Made by a program: the position numbers and the translations under genes
DNA from: an uncultured Mucilaginibacter sp.
GTDB lineage: Bacteria; Bacteroidota; Bacteroidia; Sphingobacteriales; Sphingobacteriaceae
Assembly: GCF_913773635.1 (NCBI RefSeq)
Contig: NZ_CAJYGQ010000010.1
Coordinates: 1-64,000 of the forward strand
Direction: 5' to 3'
Length of the DNA stretch: 64,000 nt
Part shown: piece by piece, positions 24,178-34,700 of the stretch
Numbering within the stretch: the stretch's first letter is position 1
How the letters are laid out: the number at the start of each line of letters is the position of its first letter
The notes under the pieces: model-generated
The model's input: only the letters and a program-made list of their open reading frames with translations
What the model was told of the DNA's origin: nothing
Database searches by the model: none

Positions 24178-26400
24178 GTGGAGCAAGACCAACTTACTAC
24201 TGTTGACACGGCCAAAGATCTTGGCCTCTTACCCGAAGAGTTTGAGCGTATAAAAGAAATACTGGGCCGCGTTCCCAACTTTACCGAGCTGTCTATATTT
24301 TCGGTAATGTGGAGCGAGCACTGCTCGTATAAAAACTCTATTAAATGGCTTAAAACTTTACCGCGCGATGGTAGCCGTATGCTGGCCAAGGCAGGTGAAG
24401 AAAATGCCGGCGTGGTTGATTTGGGCGATGGTATTGGCTGTGCATTTAAAATTGAATCGCATAATCATCCATCGGCTTTAGAACCATATCAAGGTGCTGC
24501 AACTGGCGTAGGTGGTATTAACCGCGATATTTTTACCATGGGTGCACGTCCAATTGCGCAGTTAAACTCACTGCGTTTTGGTGACCTTAACCTCGACCGT
24601 ACCAAATGGCTGGTTAAAGGCGTGGTAAAAGGTATTGGTGATTATGGTAACGCGTTCGGTATACCAACCGTAGGCGGAGAGCTGTTTTTTGACGAGTGCT
24701 ATAACGTTAACCCGTTGGTTAACGCCATGTCGGCCGGTATATTAATGGCTGGCGATATGGTGTCGGCTACCTCATATGGTGTGGGTAACCCGGTTTACAT
24801 CGTAGGTTCGTCAACCGGTAAAGATGGTATACATGGGGCTGCTTTTGCCTCAAAAGATATAACCGAAGATTCGGTGAACGATTTACCAGCTGTTCAGGTG
24901 GGTGATCCGTTCCAGGAAAAATTATTATTAGAAGCATCGTTAGAAGTAATTAAAACCGGTGCCGTGATTGGCATGCAGGATATGGGCGCGGCAGGTATCA
25001 TTTGTTCAAACTCCGAAATGTCGGCAAAGGGAGAGCATGGTATGGTAATTTGGTTGGATAAAGTACCAACCCGCCAGGAAAACATGAAGCCGTTTGAGAT
25101 CCTTTTATCAGAATCACAGGAGCGTATGCTTATCGTGGTGCAAAAAGGCCGCGAAGCTGACGTACAAGCTGTGTTTGATAAATGGGATTTGAATTGCGTA
25201 CAAATAGGCGAGGTTACCGATACCAAACGCCTGGAGTACTTTATGAACGGCGAAAAAGTTGCCGACGTACCAGCCGATGATTTAGTGTTAGGTGGCGGTG
25301 CACCGGTTTACGAACGCGAATACCGCGAACCAGCTTATTACGCCGAGTATCAAAAGTTTGATATCAACTCGGTGCCTGTTCCAGAAAATTTAGTAGACGT
25401 TGCTGAGCACTTAGTTGCTCATCCAAATATTGCCTCAAAACGTTGGGTAACTGACCAGTACGATAGCATGGTTGGCACATCAACCATGACTACCAACCGC
25501 CCAAGTGATGCAGCTGTGGTAGCCGTTAAAGGCACTAACAAGGCCATTGCTTTAACGGTTGACTGTAACTCGCGCTACGTAAACGCCGACCCGCAAAAAG
25601 GTTGTGCTATTGCCGTAGCCGAGGCTGCCCGTAACATTACCTGCTCTGGTGGCGAGCCGGTGGCTATAACCAACTGCTTAAACTTTGGTAATCCTTACGT
25701 GCCTGAAGTATTTTGGCAATTTGTTGGCGCTATTAAAGGCATGGGCGAAGCTTGCCGTAAGTTTGATACTCCGGTAACAGGCGGTAACGTAAGTTTCTAT
25801 AACCAATCGAGCGATGAAGGTCCGGTGTTTCCAACGCCAACTATTGGTATGCTGGGCGTGCTGGATGATAAAGACAACATCATGACCGCCGACTTTAAAC
25901 AGCCGGGCGACTTTATTTACCTTATAGGCCAATCGCAAAACGATATTGCTTCATCACAATACCTTGCTTCTTACCATAAAATATCAGCGTCACCAGCTCC
26001 TTATTTTAATTTAGATGAGGAGTATAACATGCAGCAGGTGATTAAGCAATTAATCTTGAGCAAGGCTATCCAATCGGCTCATGACGTGGCCGATGGTGGT
26101 TTGTACATTGCACTGTTGGAATCATCAATGCCTTTAGGTTTAGGTTTTGATATTGCTACCGATGTTGATTTCCGCAAGGATGCATTTTTATTTGGCGAAG
26201 CTCAAGGCAGGGTAGTAGTGAGTGTATCACCGGAAGAGCAAGACCGCTTTACCGAGCTGATGGCTACCAGCGAAGTGGAGTACACGTTATTGGGTACTGT
26301 AACCAATGGCGGCTTAAACGTTGATGAGGAGCTTTACGGTCACATTACCGATATTAAATTAGTATACGATAACGTTTTGCACGTAGCACTGGGCGAGTAA
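24178..26400 (+). CDS. purL: Phosphoribosylformylglycinamidine synthase, PurL (small type)
   Basis: The 740-residue protein makes formylglycinamidine ribonucleotide in purine synthesis. It has the PurL opening [18 protein letters not shown] with the catalytic histidine, then [25 protein letters not shown], the ATP/Mg site. Two AIRS-type halves can be followed (a second GG[14 protein letters not shown] near residue 495 and [11 protein letters not shown]). Its size marks the small form that works with PurS and PurQ, which are not in the window. The GTG at 24178 ([17 protein letters not shown]) is chosen because homologues start there and a promoter box covers the earlier TTG. Confidence 0.95.
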   Translation: MEQDQLTTVDTAKDLGLLPEEFERIKEILGRVPNFTELSIFSVMWSEHCSYKNSIKWLKTLPRDGSRMLAKAGEENAGVVDLGDGIGCAFKIESHNHPSALEPYQGAATGVGGINRDIFTMGARPIAQLNSLRFGDLNLDRTKWLVKGVVKGIGDYGNAFGIPTVGGELFFDECYNVNPLVNAMSAGILMAGDMVSATSYGVGNPVYIVGSSTGKDGIHGAAFASKDITEDSVNDLPAVQVGDPFQEKLLLEASLEVIKTGAVIGMQDMGAAGIICSNSEMSAKGEHGMVIWLDKVPTRQENMKPFEILLSESQERMLIVVQKGREADVQAVFDKWDLNCVQIGEVTDTKRLEYFMNGEKVADVPADDLVLGGGAPVYEREYREPAYYAEYQKFDINSVPVPENLVDVAEHLVAHPNIASKRWVTDQYDSMVGTSTMTTNRPSDAAVVAVKGTNKAIALTVDCNSRYVNADPQKGCAIAVAEAARNITCSGGEPVAITNCLNFGNPYVPEVFWQFVGAIKGMGEACRKFDTPVTGGNVSFYNQSSDEGPVFPTPTIGMLGVLDDKDNIMTADFKQPGDFIYLIGQSQNDIASSQYLASYHKISASPAPYFNLDEEYNMQQVIKQLILSKAIQSAHDVADGGLYIALLESSMPLGLGFDIATDVDFRKDAFLFGEAQGRVVVSVSPEEQDRFTELMATSEVEYTLLGTVTNGGLNVDEELYGHITDIKLVYDNVLHVALGE

Positions 26401-26793
26401 ATGCTTGAATTAAAGCGCATACATCACATAGCCATTATTTGCTCAAATTATGAGCAAAGCAAACGCTTTTATGTTGAAATACTGGGCTTAACCGTAGTAC
26501 AGGAAATTTATCGTGCCGAAAGGCAATCATATAAGCTCGATCTGGCTGTTGCAGGACAATACCAGATCGAGCTTTTTTCGTTCCCTAACCCCGCTGCCAG
26601 GCCATCACGGCCCGAGGCTGCAGGTTTACGCCATTTGGCATTTGCAGTTGAGGACATAGAAGCATCAATTTCTCACCTTAGCCGCTGGGGTGTAGCTACC
26701 GAAGACATTAGGGTAGACGAGCACACCGGCCGCCGCTTTACCTTCTTTGCCGACCCGGATGGCTTGCCACTGGAGTTGTACGAACAGCGGTAG
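26401..26793 (+). CDS. VOC family protein, glyoxalase I-like (YaeR/GloA2 group)
   Basis: The 130-residue protein is one glyoxalase/bleomycin-resistance domain with two beta-alpha-beta-beta-beta units: IHHIAIICSNYEQSKRFYVEILGL and GLRHLAFAVEDIEASISHL. The likely metal ligands are H9, E57 (QIELFSF), H77 (LRHLAF) and the late glutamate in PLELYEQ. It probably acts on a small aldehyde adduct; the substrate is unknown. Its ATG follows the purL stop with no gap, so translation is probably coupled. Confidence 0.88.
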   Translation: MLELKRIHHIAIICSNYEQSKRFYVEILGLTVVQEIYRAERQSYKLDLAVAGQYQIELFSFPNPAARPSRPEAAGLRHLAFAVEDIEASISHLSRWGVATEDIRVDEHTGRRFTFFADPDGLPLELYEQR

Positions 26794-26821
26794 GAGTGAG
26801 TGAGATTATCCTGTAAAAGCT

Positions 26822-26914
26822 GCTTGTCATCTCGAACGATAGTGAGAAATCTTTTCGAACTGACAAGCTGATCGCCTTGAAAAAATTCCTCTAACGTCGA
26901 AATGACAAGTTGCT
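26822..26914. repeat. Full inverted copy of the GTCATTTCGA-type repeat
   Basis: The left arm (26822-26858: CTTGTCATCTCGAACGATAG, then GAGAAATCTTTTCGAA) and the right arm (26877-26914, read on the minus strand: ACTTGTCATTTCGACGTTAG, then GAGGAATTTTTTCAA) are related but diverged. The whole could fold into a long imperfect hairpin between two same-strand genes. Confidence 0.7.
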
Positions 26915-26938
26915 TTTGGTTAGAAACAGCTTTCCCCC

Positions 26939-27649
26939 ATGTCCATATTCCATTTCAAACAATTTAGTGTAGACCAAACTGGTTGCGCCATGAAGGTGAA
27001 TACCGATGGTGTACTCCTGGGCGCCATTGCAGATGCAAGCCGGGCAGAAACTATATTGGACATTGGAACCGGCACAGGCCTTATTGCATTGATGCTGGGG
27101 CAGCGTTTTGAGCAAGCCTACATTAGTGCTGTTGAACTGGACGCTACCGCCGCGCAGACCGCCGAAAGTAATTTTGCAGCTTCGAGCTTTGCTTCTAGAG
27201 TTGAAGTGCACGCGCAATCGTTTCAGCAATATTTTACATTGAATCCCGAAAAGCGGTTTGATATTATTGTTTCCAATCCACCATTTTATATACAATCCTT
27301 ACCATCTGCCGGAGCACAAAAAACCTTGGCAAAACACGCCGATGATAATTTCTTTGGAGAACTGATCAGTAACAGCGCACGTCATTTAAATGATGATGGC
27401 GTTTTGTGGCTCATACTGCCTCTTGCCACATCGACACTGGTAAAACAACTGGCTTTGTCTAAAGAATTATACTTACAGTCGGTAGTCAGTATCCATTCTT
27501 ACCCACATTCAGATGCTCACCGCGAAATCCTTGCTTTCGGCAGGCATCAAACTAATACTGAATATTGGCGTTACAGTATTTACAGCGAGCCGAAACTTTA
27601 TACTGATGAATACCGGAATTTGCTGAAAGACTTTTTGACTATATTTTAA
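26939..27649 (+). CDS. trmN6: tRNA1(Val) adenine-37 N6-methyltransferase
   Basis: The 236-residue protein is a class I SAM methyltransferase with SAM-binding ILDIGTGTGLIALML (39-53) and the adenine-N6 motif SNPPFYIQS (112-120). The N-terminus FKQFSVDQTGCAMKVNTDGVLLG is typical of TrmN6/YfiC, which methylates A37 of tRNA-Val. A general N6-adenine methylase role cannot be excluded, but the N-terminal FxQFxVxQxxxxMKVxTD pattern is specific. It lies between two copies of the dispersed repeat. Confidence 0.9.
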   Translation: MSIFHFKQFSVDQTGCAMKVNTDGVLLGAIADASRAETILDIGTGTGLIALMLGQRFEQAYISAVELDATAAQTAESNFAASSFASRVEVHAQSFQQYFTLNPEKRFDIIVSNPPFYIQSLPSAGAQKTLAKHADDNFFGELISNSARHLNDDGVLWLILPLATSTLVKQLALSKELYLQSVVSIHSYPHSDAHREILAFGRHQTNTEYWRYSIYSEPKLYTDEYRNLLKDFLTIF

Positions 27650-27672
27650 ACAGGGATTCTTATAAGATCCTT

Positions 27673-27743
27673 ATTGTTACTTTGAATGGCAGTGAGAGCA
27701 CTTTTGGAACTAATAAGTTAATTGCTTCAAAAAGATTTCTTCC
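27673..27743. repeat. Degenerate copy of the 26822-26914 repeat
   Basis: TTGTTACTTTGAATGGCAGT, then GAGAGCACTTTTGGAACTAA, then TAAG aligns base by base with the left arm and following spacer of the 26822 copy, and the CTTCAAAAAGATTTCTTCC end aligns with its right arm. It is an older, decayed copy 850 bases away on the same strand. Confidence 0.5.
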
Positions 27744-27832
27744 CTTTTTTGGGTTAACAAGGTAAGCTAACCATTGTGTTTAAATACATAGCAGCCAGCT
27801 CAATCCATTTGACCACCTTATAATTAAACTAC

Positions 27833-28330
27833 ATGACCCGTATAGGTTTACTATCTGATACTCACGGCTATTTAGACGATGCCGTATTTAAACATTTTGC
27901 CAACTGTGATGAGATTTGGCACGCCGGCGATTTTGGCACTTTAGAGTTGGTTGAGCAATTGGCTGCATTTAAGCCATTAAAGGGCGTTTATGGTAATATT
28001 GATGGCAAAGAAATACGACAAACCTTTCCAGAGCATTTGCGTTTTATGTGCGAGGACCTCGACGTTTGGATGACGCACATTGGTGGTTATCCCGAAAAAT
28101 ACAGCCCTGATGTAAAGCGTACTATTTACACTAAGCCTCCCGGATTATTTATTAGTGGACACTCACATATATTGAAAGTTATTTTCGATAAAAAGATAAA
28201 TTGTTTGCATTTAAACCCCGGGGCGGCCGGAAAACAGGGTTGGCATAAAGTTAAAACATTGATGAAATTTTGCGTTTCCTCAAAAAATATTCATAACTTG
28301 GAAGTCGTAGAACTCAAAAATAATATGTAA
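27833..28330 (+). CDS. YfcE/MJ0936-type metallophosphoesterase
   Basis: The 165-residue protein has all the calcineurin-like motifs in order: LLSDTHG (D8, H10), WHAGDFG, VYGNIDG, MTHIGG and SGHSH, which together bind two metals. The size is that of the small phosphodiesterase group related to E. coli YfcE. It probably hydrolyses phosphodiesters in the cytoplasm, natural substrate unknown. It precedes fbp by 16 bases in the same direction. Confidence 0.9.
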   Translation: MTRIGLLSDTHGYLDDAVFKHFANCDEIWHAGDFGTLELVEQLAAFKPLKGVYGNIDGKEIRQTFPEHLRFMCEDLDVWMTHIGGYPEKYSPDVKRTIYTKPPGLFISGHSHILKVIFDKKINCLHLNPGAAGKQGWHKVKTLMKFCVSSKNIHNLEVVELKNNM

Positions 28331-28346
28331 TTAATACACTAAGCCT

Positions 28347-29396
28347 ATGAAAGCAGCAAAAACTTTAGGACAATTTATCATTGAGAAACAGGCCGACTTT
28401 CCTTTTGCCAAAGGTGAGTTGTCGCGCTTGCTGCGAGACATAGGTATAGCTTCCAAAATTGTAAACCGCGAAATTAATAAAGCCGGTTTGGTTGACATAC
28501 TTGGCGAAGCAGGAACCACCAACGTGCAGGGTGAGGGGCAAAAAAAACTTGACGTTTATGCCAACGAGCAGTTCATAGCCGCGCTGCAAAGCGGAGGGGA
28601 ATGCTGTATAGTGGTATCAGAAGAAAATGATGAGTATGTTTACATAGACTCTGAAATATCAAAAAACGCCAAGTATATTGTGGCTATTGACCCGTTAGAC
28701 GGCTCATCAAACATTGATGTTAACGTAGGGGTGGGTACCATCTTCTCCATATATCGCCGTAAATCAACGGAGGGCAAAGCTACAATGATTGATGTATTGC
28801 AGCGTGGGGTTGAACAAATTGCAGCCGGATATGTGATATACGGCTCGTCTACTATGTTGGTATATACCACCGGTAAAGGGGTGAATGGTTTTACGCTCGA
28901 TCCTTCAATAGGCGAATTTTGTCTATCGCACCCAGACATGAGCGTACCTAAAGACGGCAATATTTATTCAATCAACGAGGGCTACTATGCGCATTTTCCC
29001 GACGGTATAAAAAAATACATTAAGTATTGCCAGGTGGAGGACGATGCCACGCGTCGCCCTTATACTTCAAGGTATACCGGTTCAATGGTGGCAGATATTC
29101 ACCGTACGCTAATAAAAGGGGGTATATTTATGTATCCTATTACAGCGCAGGCGCCAAATGGTAAACTTAGATTGGTGTATGAGTGTAACCCAATTGCCTT
29201 TATAGTTGAGCAGGCAGGAGGCAAGGCAACAAATGGCTATGAACGCATTATGGAGCTTGAAGTAAAGGAATTGCACCAGCGTTCGGCTATTATTATAGGA
29301 TCAGAAAATATGGTTAAGAAAGCGGAGGAAATGCTGGCCTGTTTTTCGCCTCAAATAACCAAACGCAATTTTGAAGGTGAATTGGTAATTCAATAG
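28347..29396 (+). CDS. fbp: Fructose-1,6-bisphosphatase, class 1
   Basis: The 349-residue protein has the metal-site motif [20 protein letters not shown] near residue 113 and the upstream VVSEENDE; the sugar-phosphate site [10 protein letters not shown] and [17 protein letters not shown] follows. The C-terminus [17 protein letters not shown] is standard for the class. It hydrolyses fructose-1,6-bisphosphate in gluconeogenesis. It is a little longer than the E. coli enzyme (332). It converges on rnhA with four bases between stop codons and no visible terminator. Confidence 0.96.
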   Translation: MKAAKTLGQFIIEKQADFPFAKGELSRLLRDIGIASKIVNREINKAGLVDILGEAGTTNVQGEGQKKLDVYANEQFIAALQSGGECCIVVSEENDEYVYIDSEISKNAKYIVAIDPLDGSSNIDVNVGVGTIFSIYRRKSTEGKATMIDVLQRGVEQIAAGYVIYGSSTMLVYTTGKGVNGFTLDPSIGEFCLSHPDMSVPKDGNIYSINEGYYAHFPDGIKKYIKYCQVEDDATRRPYTSRYTGSMVADIHRTLIKGGIFMYPITAQAPNGKLRLVYECNPIAFIVEQAGGKATNGYERIMELEVKELHQRSAIIIGSENMVKKAEEMLACFSPQITKRNFEGELVIQ

Positions 29397-29400
29397 TGCT

Positions 29401-29868
29401 TTAGGCGTTACCTTTAGCGTTTTCCATTTCGAAAACTGAGTCGATTAATAAGTCTTTTTGTTTCGATGCGGCCACTGCAAGTTGGTCGCATCTTTCATTT
29501 TCAGGGTGCCCGGCATGCCCTTTAACCCACACAAAGCGCACTTTGTGCAGTTTGCTGATCTCCACGTAACGCAACCACAGGTCTTTGTTTTTTTTGCCTG
29601 CAAACCCTTTAGCCAGCCAGCCATTCAGCCAGCGTTTTTCAATAGAGTCAATTACATACTTTGAATCAGAGAAAACGGTAACCTGTTGCCCTGGCGCTTT
29701 AAGCGCTTCAAGACCTTTAATAACGGCCAGCAGCTCCATGCGGTTATTGGTGGTTTTACGAAAGCCTTCAGAAAGCTCCTTGTAGTGCTGTCCTGCACGT
29801 AAAACTACACCATACCCACCCGGACCAGGATTGCCGCTTGAAGCACCGTCTGTAAAAATCTCTATCAT
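29401..29868 (-). CDS. rnhA: Ribonuclease HI
   Basis: The 155-residue protein has the complete catalytic set: D7 in IFTDGASSGNPGPGGYG, E45 in NNRMELLAVIKGL, D68 in VFSDSKYVID, H118 in WVKGHAGHPENERCDQLA and D128 in the same stretch. It cuts RNA in RNA-DNA hybrids. Length equals the E. coli enzyme. The start codon at 29868 is about 90 bases from the divergent tRNA promoter. Confidence 0.96.
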   Translation of the reverse strand: MIEIFTDGASSGNPGPGGYGVVLRAGQHYKELSEGFRKTTNNRMELLAVIKGLEALKAPGQQVTVFSDSKYVIDSIEKRWLNGWLAKGFAGKKNKDLWLRYVEISKLHKVRFVWVKGHAGHPENERCDQLAVAASKQKDLLIDSVFEMENAKGNA

Positions 29869-29934
29869 ATATTAAGCTACAATGATAGCATGAATTATGC
29901 TTATTTAACACGCTTAATATTTTTTAAAAAATCT

Positions 29935-29965
29935 TTTGCAAATGTTGTTCTAATTTCTACTTTTG
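29935..29965 (+). promoter_or_regulatory. Promoter of tRNA-His
   Basis: TTTG (29935-29938), 19 bases, then TACTTTTG (29958-29965) match the Bacteroidota sigma consensus TTTG-N19-TAnnTTTG exactly. Transcription should begin about 29971, eight bases before the mature tRNA. Confidence 0.8.
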
Positions 29966-29978
29966 TACCCACAAACAC

Positions 29979-30053
29979 GGTAGGTATAGCTCAGTTGGTT
30001 AGAGCATCGGTTTGTGGTACCGAGGGTCGTCGGTTCGAGCCCGATTACTTACC
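29979..30053 (+). tRNA. tRNA-His (GTG)
   Basis: The cloverleaf folds fully: acceptor GTAGGTA / TACTTAC, D arm GCTC, anticodon stem TCGGT / ACCGA with loop TTGTGGT (anticodon GTG), and T arm with GGTTCGAGCC. The extra G at 29979 faces discriminator C at 30053, the G-1:C73 pair that marks tRNA-His. CCA is not fully encoded. A consensus promoter precedes and a strong terminator follows. Confidence 0.96.
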
Positions 30054-30063
30054 CAGTTTTTCT

Positions 30064-30101
30064 AAAGCCTCTTTCATATCTGTGAAAGAGGCTTTTTTGT
30101 A
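30064..30101 (+). terminator. Terminator after tRNA-His
   Basis: A perfect 13-bp stem AAAGCCTCTTTCA / TGAAAGAGGCTTT (30064-30076 and 30083-30095) with loop TATCTG is followed by six T. Confidence 0.9.
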
Positions 30102-30549
30102 TTCATAAGGTTATGATCTCCATAACAAAGCATCCGCAATAATTATTATTCAGCAAGCAATGTATTTACTCAGCAAAAACTGTTTTATTACTATATGACT
30201 GATAGCGCTTTTGCAAATAGCTGAAATACTCCTCTACTCAAAAAATTTCATCTCATTAAAATCAAGGGTTTTCCTTCCATATAGCTAAGGCTCTGTTTGG
30301 GCTATTGCGCATTGAATTTTCTTAGGTCATCAAGTCACCATTTTGATGATTTTCGAATTTGATAGACCTGATTATATAATTTATGTGATGCAGTTTGATA
30401 GTGCTATATGTCTTGATGAACATTCCACACAATATCCTAACGTTCAACTTAAGGCTAGCAAGAACTCGATGAAACTTTAAAATAAACTTTTTGAAAATTT
30501 AATTAAAGTAGCTAAACTTACATAAAATTTAACGTAAGTTTAACTTATA
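30102..30549. other. Gene-free spacer upstream of the ROK regulator
   Basis: I see no gene, RNA or repeat in its first 410 bases, which are A/T rich in all frames with many stops. Only the inverted repeat at 30513-30542 at its right end stands out. Confidence 0.6.
30513..30542. promoter_or_regulatory. Inverted repeat, candidate operator of the ROK regulator
   Basis: Perfect 9-base arms TAAACTTAC (30513-30521) and GTAAGTTTA (30534-30542) lie around a 12-base A/T-rich spacer. The repeat ends seven bases before the ATG of a DNA-binding ROK protein, so autoregulation by that protein is the simplest reading. Centre-to-centre arm spacing of 21 bases, two helical turns, suits a dimeric winged-helix protein. 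Confidence 0.55.
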
Positions 30550-31761
30550 ATGAGTAAGGTAGAAGGCTACATTAAAAACATGATCAAAGAATTATATTTT
30601 GGTCAGGCACTTTCTTGTACAGATATCAGCAGGAAAACGAACAAAAGTTTACCTGTGACTACTAAATTATTAAACGACTGTATTGAGGAAGGATTTGTTT
30701 TTGAAACCGGTTACGCTCCATCAACCGGCGGCCGGAGGGCTCAAACCTATTCTTTGAAAGCCGATGTTATCTATATAGTATCAGTTGCTATGGATCAGTT
30801 GGTTACCCGCCTGGTTATTATGGACGGCCAAAATAATCATGTAACAGCAATTCAAAAGCTTGATCTTGCTTTAAAGCAAGGACAGGAAGGTTTATTGGTG
30901 TTAACCAACGCAATAAGTCAGCTTATTAAAGATTCGGGAGTAAGTAAGGAAAAGATAGTTGGAATTGGAATAGGCATGCCCGGTTTTGTTGATATAGCCA
31001 AAGGAATAAATCATACTTTTTTAAATAATGATGGTCAAAGCATTACCTCATATATAAAGAAAGCCACCGGATTACCCGTTTTTCTTGATAACGATTCGAG
31101 CTTGATTGCACTGGCCGAACAAAAGTTTGGACACGCTCAAAATCAGCAAAATGTTATGGTAGTAAATATTGGCTGGGGTATAGGTTTAGGTATGCTTATT
31201 AATGGCCATTTGTTTCGTGGTGACAATGGGCTCGCTGGTGAGTTTAGCCACATTCCGGTTTTTATAAATAATAAGCTTTGTAGTTGCGGTAAAACAGGTT
31301 GTCTTGAAACGGAAGCATCCATGTTGCTCATTGTGGAAAAAGCTAAAAAAGAGATTGAAGGCGGACGCATGTCTATGCTAACGCAAATGAATTTAGGAAG
31401 CACTGAAGATGCAGCCAATGCCATCATGGAAGCAGCCCTCAAAGGTGACACTTTTGCGGTAGAACTTTTTTCTGAGGCCGGTTACAACATCGGTAGAGGA
31501 GCGGCAATACTTATTCACTTGCTTAATCCTAAGTTGATTGTGTTAAGCGGCCGGGGTGCGGCGGCAGGTAAGTTGTGGCTGGCTCCGGTTCAGCAGGCAA
31601 TAAACGAGCACTGTATTCCCAAAATAGCTGAGCATACTGAAGTTATAATATCCGAACTAGGTTACCATGCCGAGCTAATTGGCGCTGCAGCACTGGTGAT
31701 GGAACACTACAACGAGATAAGTCACCATATTCAAAGTCTACGTAAAGCAGTATTAAACTAA
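30550..31761 (+). CDS. ROK family transcriptional regulator
   Basis: The 403-residue protein starts with a winged helix (about 1-75, LSCTDISRKTNKSLPVTTKLLND then a wing with GGRRAQTYSLK) followed by a ROK sugar-kinase-like fold. The ROK zinc motif CSCGKTGCLE is present near residue 245, and GEFSHIPV supplies the zinc histidine. The ATP loop DxGxT of true kinases is missing (SVAMDQLVTRL instead), so it should sense sugar rather than phosphorylate it. It begins a run of same-strand genes, 33 bases before SusC, with no terminator between. It probably controls the mannose-glycan locus, like NagC or XylR relatives. Confidence 0.9.
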   Translation: MSKVEGYIKNMIKELYFGQALSCTDISRKTNKSLPVTTKLLNDCIEEGFVFETGYAPSTGGRRAQTYSLKADVIYIVSVAMDQLVTRLVIMDGQNNHVTAIQKLDLALKQGQEGLLVLTNAISQLIKDSGVSKEKIVGIGIGMPGFVDIAKGINHTFLNNDGQSITSYIKKATGLPVFLDNDSSLIALAEQKFGHAQNQQNVMVVNIGWGIGLGMLINGHLFRGDNGLAGEFSHIPVFINNKLCSCGKTGCLETEASMLLIVEKAKKEIEGGRMSMLTQMNLGSTEDAANAIMEAALKGDTFAVELFSEAGYNIGRGAAILIHLLNPKLIVLSGRGAAAGKLWLAPVQQAINEHCIPKIAEHTEVIISELGYHAELIGAAALVMEHYNEISHHIQSLRKAVLN

Positions 31762-31794
31762 CAATAAACACACATACACAATTAACCAATCATT

Positions 31795-34700
31795 ATGAGG
31801 TATACTATTACCAAAAAAACACTTCTCAGTTTTTTGCTGAGCTTTTGTGTGGCTATAGCATTAGCCCAGCAAAAAAGGACCGTTACCGGTACGGTAAAGG
31901 ATGAGTCAGGACAGCCTATTGTTGGTGCCATTTACAAAGTAAAGGGTACGGATGTAGGTGGCGCAACAAATGCCGAAGGTCGTTTTACAGTTTCAGTCGA
32001 AGGCGAACGACCGGTGTTGGTATTCAGCTTTATAAGCTTCAAAACACAGGAAGTAACTGTAGGGGCCGATAATACCGTTAATGTTACCTTGCAAAACAAC
32101 AATCAGGCTTTGAGCGAGGTTGTGGTAACCGCATTAGGTATAAAGCGTGAGCGTAAATCTTTAGGTTTCGCCGTACAGGAAATTAAAGGGGAAACTTTAG
32201 TAGCCGCGCGCGAACCGAACGTTACCAATGCCTTATCAGGGAAAGTGGCCGGTTTGCAGGTAATTCGTTCAAGTAACGGGCCTGCTGGGTCTTCTAAAAT
32301 TACCCTGCGTGGTAATAACTCCTTAACCGGTAATAATCAGCCTTTAGTTGTTGTCGATGGTATTCCTATCAACAACTTCATTGGTACACCTAATAATGAC
32401 TTTTACAACCCTGGACAGGATTTAGGTAACGGTTTGTCCGATATCAACCCTGAGGATATTGAAAGCATGTCGGTTTTAAAAGGTGGTGCAGCTGCCGCTC
32501 TGTACGGCACCAGGGCTGGTAATGGCGTTATCTTAATTACAACCAAATCGGGCCGTGCGCAAAAAGGTTTAGGTATCAACGTATCATCATCGGTTGGTTT
32601 CGAAACTATATTTATGAAACCGGAGTTTCAGAACGAGTTCGGTCAGGGTACTGAGGGAATTTTTGACAATCGCTCTAGATTAAGCTGGGGACCTAAAATT
32701 ACAGGTCAGGTATTGCCAAACTGGGATGGGCGTGAGTTACCATTAACGGCATATGACAACCTGGGTGCTTTTTTGCAAAAAGGAATACAAAACACACAAA
32801 GCGTTTCCTTGCAGCAACAGTATAAAAGCACGTCTGTTTATACGTCATATAATCGTTTAAATAGTACTAGTATCATTCCGGGTGTTAAATATGAGCGTCA
32901 AAATATCTCAACTCGTGCAGTAAGTAAATTCGGTAAAAATGATCGCTGGACGGCAGATACTAAAGTGCAATTTTCAAATACTAATGCTGTTAACCGACCA
33001 ATTGGCGGTACCCGCACAGATAATCCGTTCTACACAACTTATTTGTTGCCAAGATCTTTAAATATCAAAGATTTCTCTAATGCCGTGGATGCAAACAACA
33101 ATATGTATTGGTATGGTGATCCGGGACCCATAAACCCTTACTGGACTGTGCGTAACAACAGAAACCAGGATATCAGGGATCGTTTTATCATGAATGCATC
33201 ATTGAAATATGAATTCACATCATGGTTAAATTTGGAGGCCAAAGCCGGTGCCGATATGTATACTACCGACTATGAAGAGAAGCTTTATGGTGGTAGCCCT
33301 ATTGCTATGAATGGTAGATATTCAACCGGTAAGCAAACTTTCCAAGAAACTAACTACAGCACACTGCTGAGTGCCCGTAAAGATAATGTATTTGGTAAAT
33401 TGGGTGGATCGGCTACCTTGGGTGGTAACTTGATGTCCCAAAAATCAACAAATTTACGTGCTTCATCGGGCGAATTAAATGCACGTGACTTTTTTTCATT
33501 AACGAATGGAAAAAACAATCCTACGATTGACGATCAGTCTCGTCCGAAACGAGCAATCAACTCTGTGTATGGGTCATTAGGAGTTAACTGGGATGGCTAC
33601 TTATTTTTAGACGGAACCTTCCGAAATGATTGGTCATCTACGCTAAGTCCGAAAAACCGCTCGTTCTTTTACCCTTCAATAAGTGCATCGTACGTGTTTA
33701 CCGATATGTTGACCAGATTTGGTAAAACATTGCCTTCGTGGTTAACCTACGGTAAAATCAGAGGATCGTACGCGCAGGTAGGCAATGATTTAGCCTTCAA
33801 TCAGCTATACAATACCTATAATATTAACAAAGACCCTCTTGGAAACACAACGGCCGGCCGTAAACCAACTTTGTTTGACGAAAACGTAGTTAACGAGCTG
33901 ATTAAAACTTTTGAGTTAGGTGCCGAAATGCGTTTCTTTAACGGCAGGTTAGGGTTTGATTTCACTTATTATAAAACCAATGCCGTTAACCAGTTACTTA
34001 CGTTGCCTTTAGACCCATTAAGCGGTTACAGCAACAAAATAATTAATGCCGGTAACATACAAAATAAAGGAATTGAAGCTACAATTGATGGACGTATTCT
34101 ACAAGGTCAGCGTTCATTAAACTGGAATGTAAGCGCCAACTTCTCAAGAAACGTCAACACCATCGAAGAGCTTTCTCCGGAAGTAAAAAGCTACCAGCTA
34201 GGCGGTTTTGATGCGGTAAGTATTGTAGCCGCGGAAGGACAAAAATATGGTGATATTTACGGTAATAGGTTCCAACGCGTAACTGATGCATCTAGCCCGT
34301 ATTACAATCAATTAATATTAAGCGCTGATGGTTACCCACAAATATTGAATGCGGATGCCGCAAAATTAGGAACACAGCAGCCCTCTGCACTATTAGGTGT
34401 CACCAATAGTTTCAGCTATAGAGGATTATCCTTCTCCTTTTTGTTTGATGCACGCTTTGGCGGGCAAATTTACTCGGGTACAAACCTTAATATGCAAAGA
34501 GCGGGTACCGCTGCTGTAACCGTTATTAACGGCGACAGGGCTAACTTTGTACCGCAGGGTGTAGTGTTAGTTAATAACGCTTATCAGCCAAATACTAAAT
34601 CTGTGTTGCCGCAACGCTATTGGGAAGCGGTTACCAGCAACGGAAACTTAGGCGTTATTGAGGCGAATATTTACGATGCCACCAATATTCGTTTAAGAAA

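Noticed and set aside
29890-30108. Open frame of 72 codons over tRNA-His
   Set aside because: It includes the complete tRNA, its promoter and its terminator; no codon bias or homology supports it.
29979-30549. Possible integration site at the tRNA-His 3' end
   Set aside because: No repeat of the tRNA 3' end, integrase or change of gene character was seen downstream within the window.
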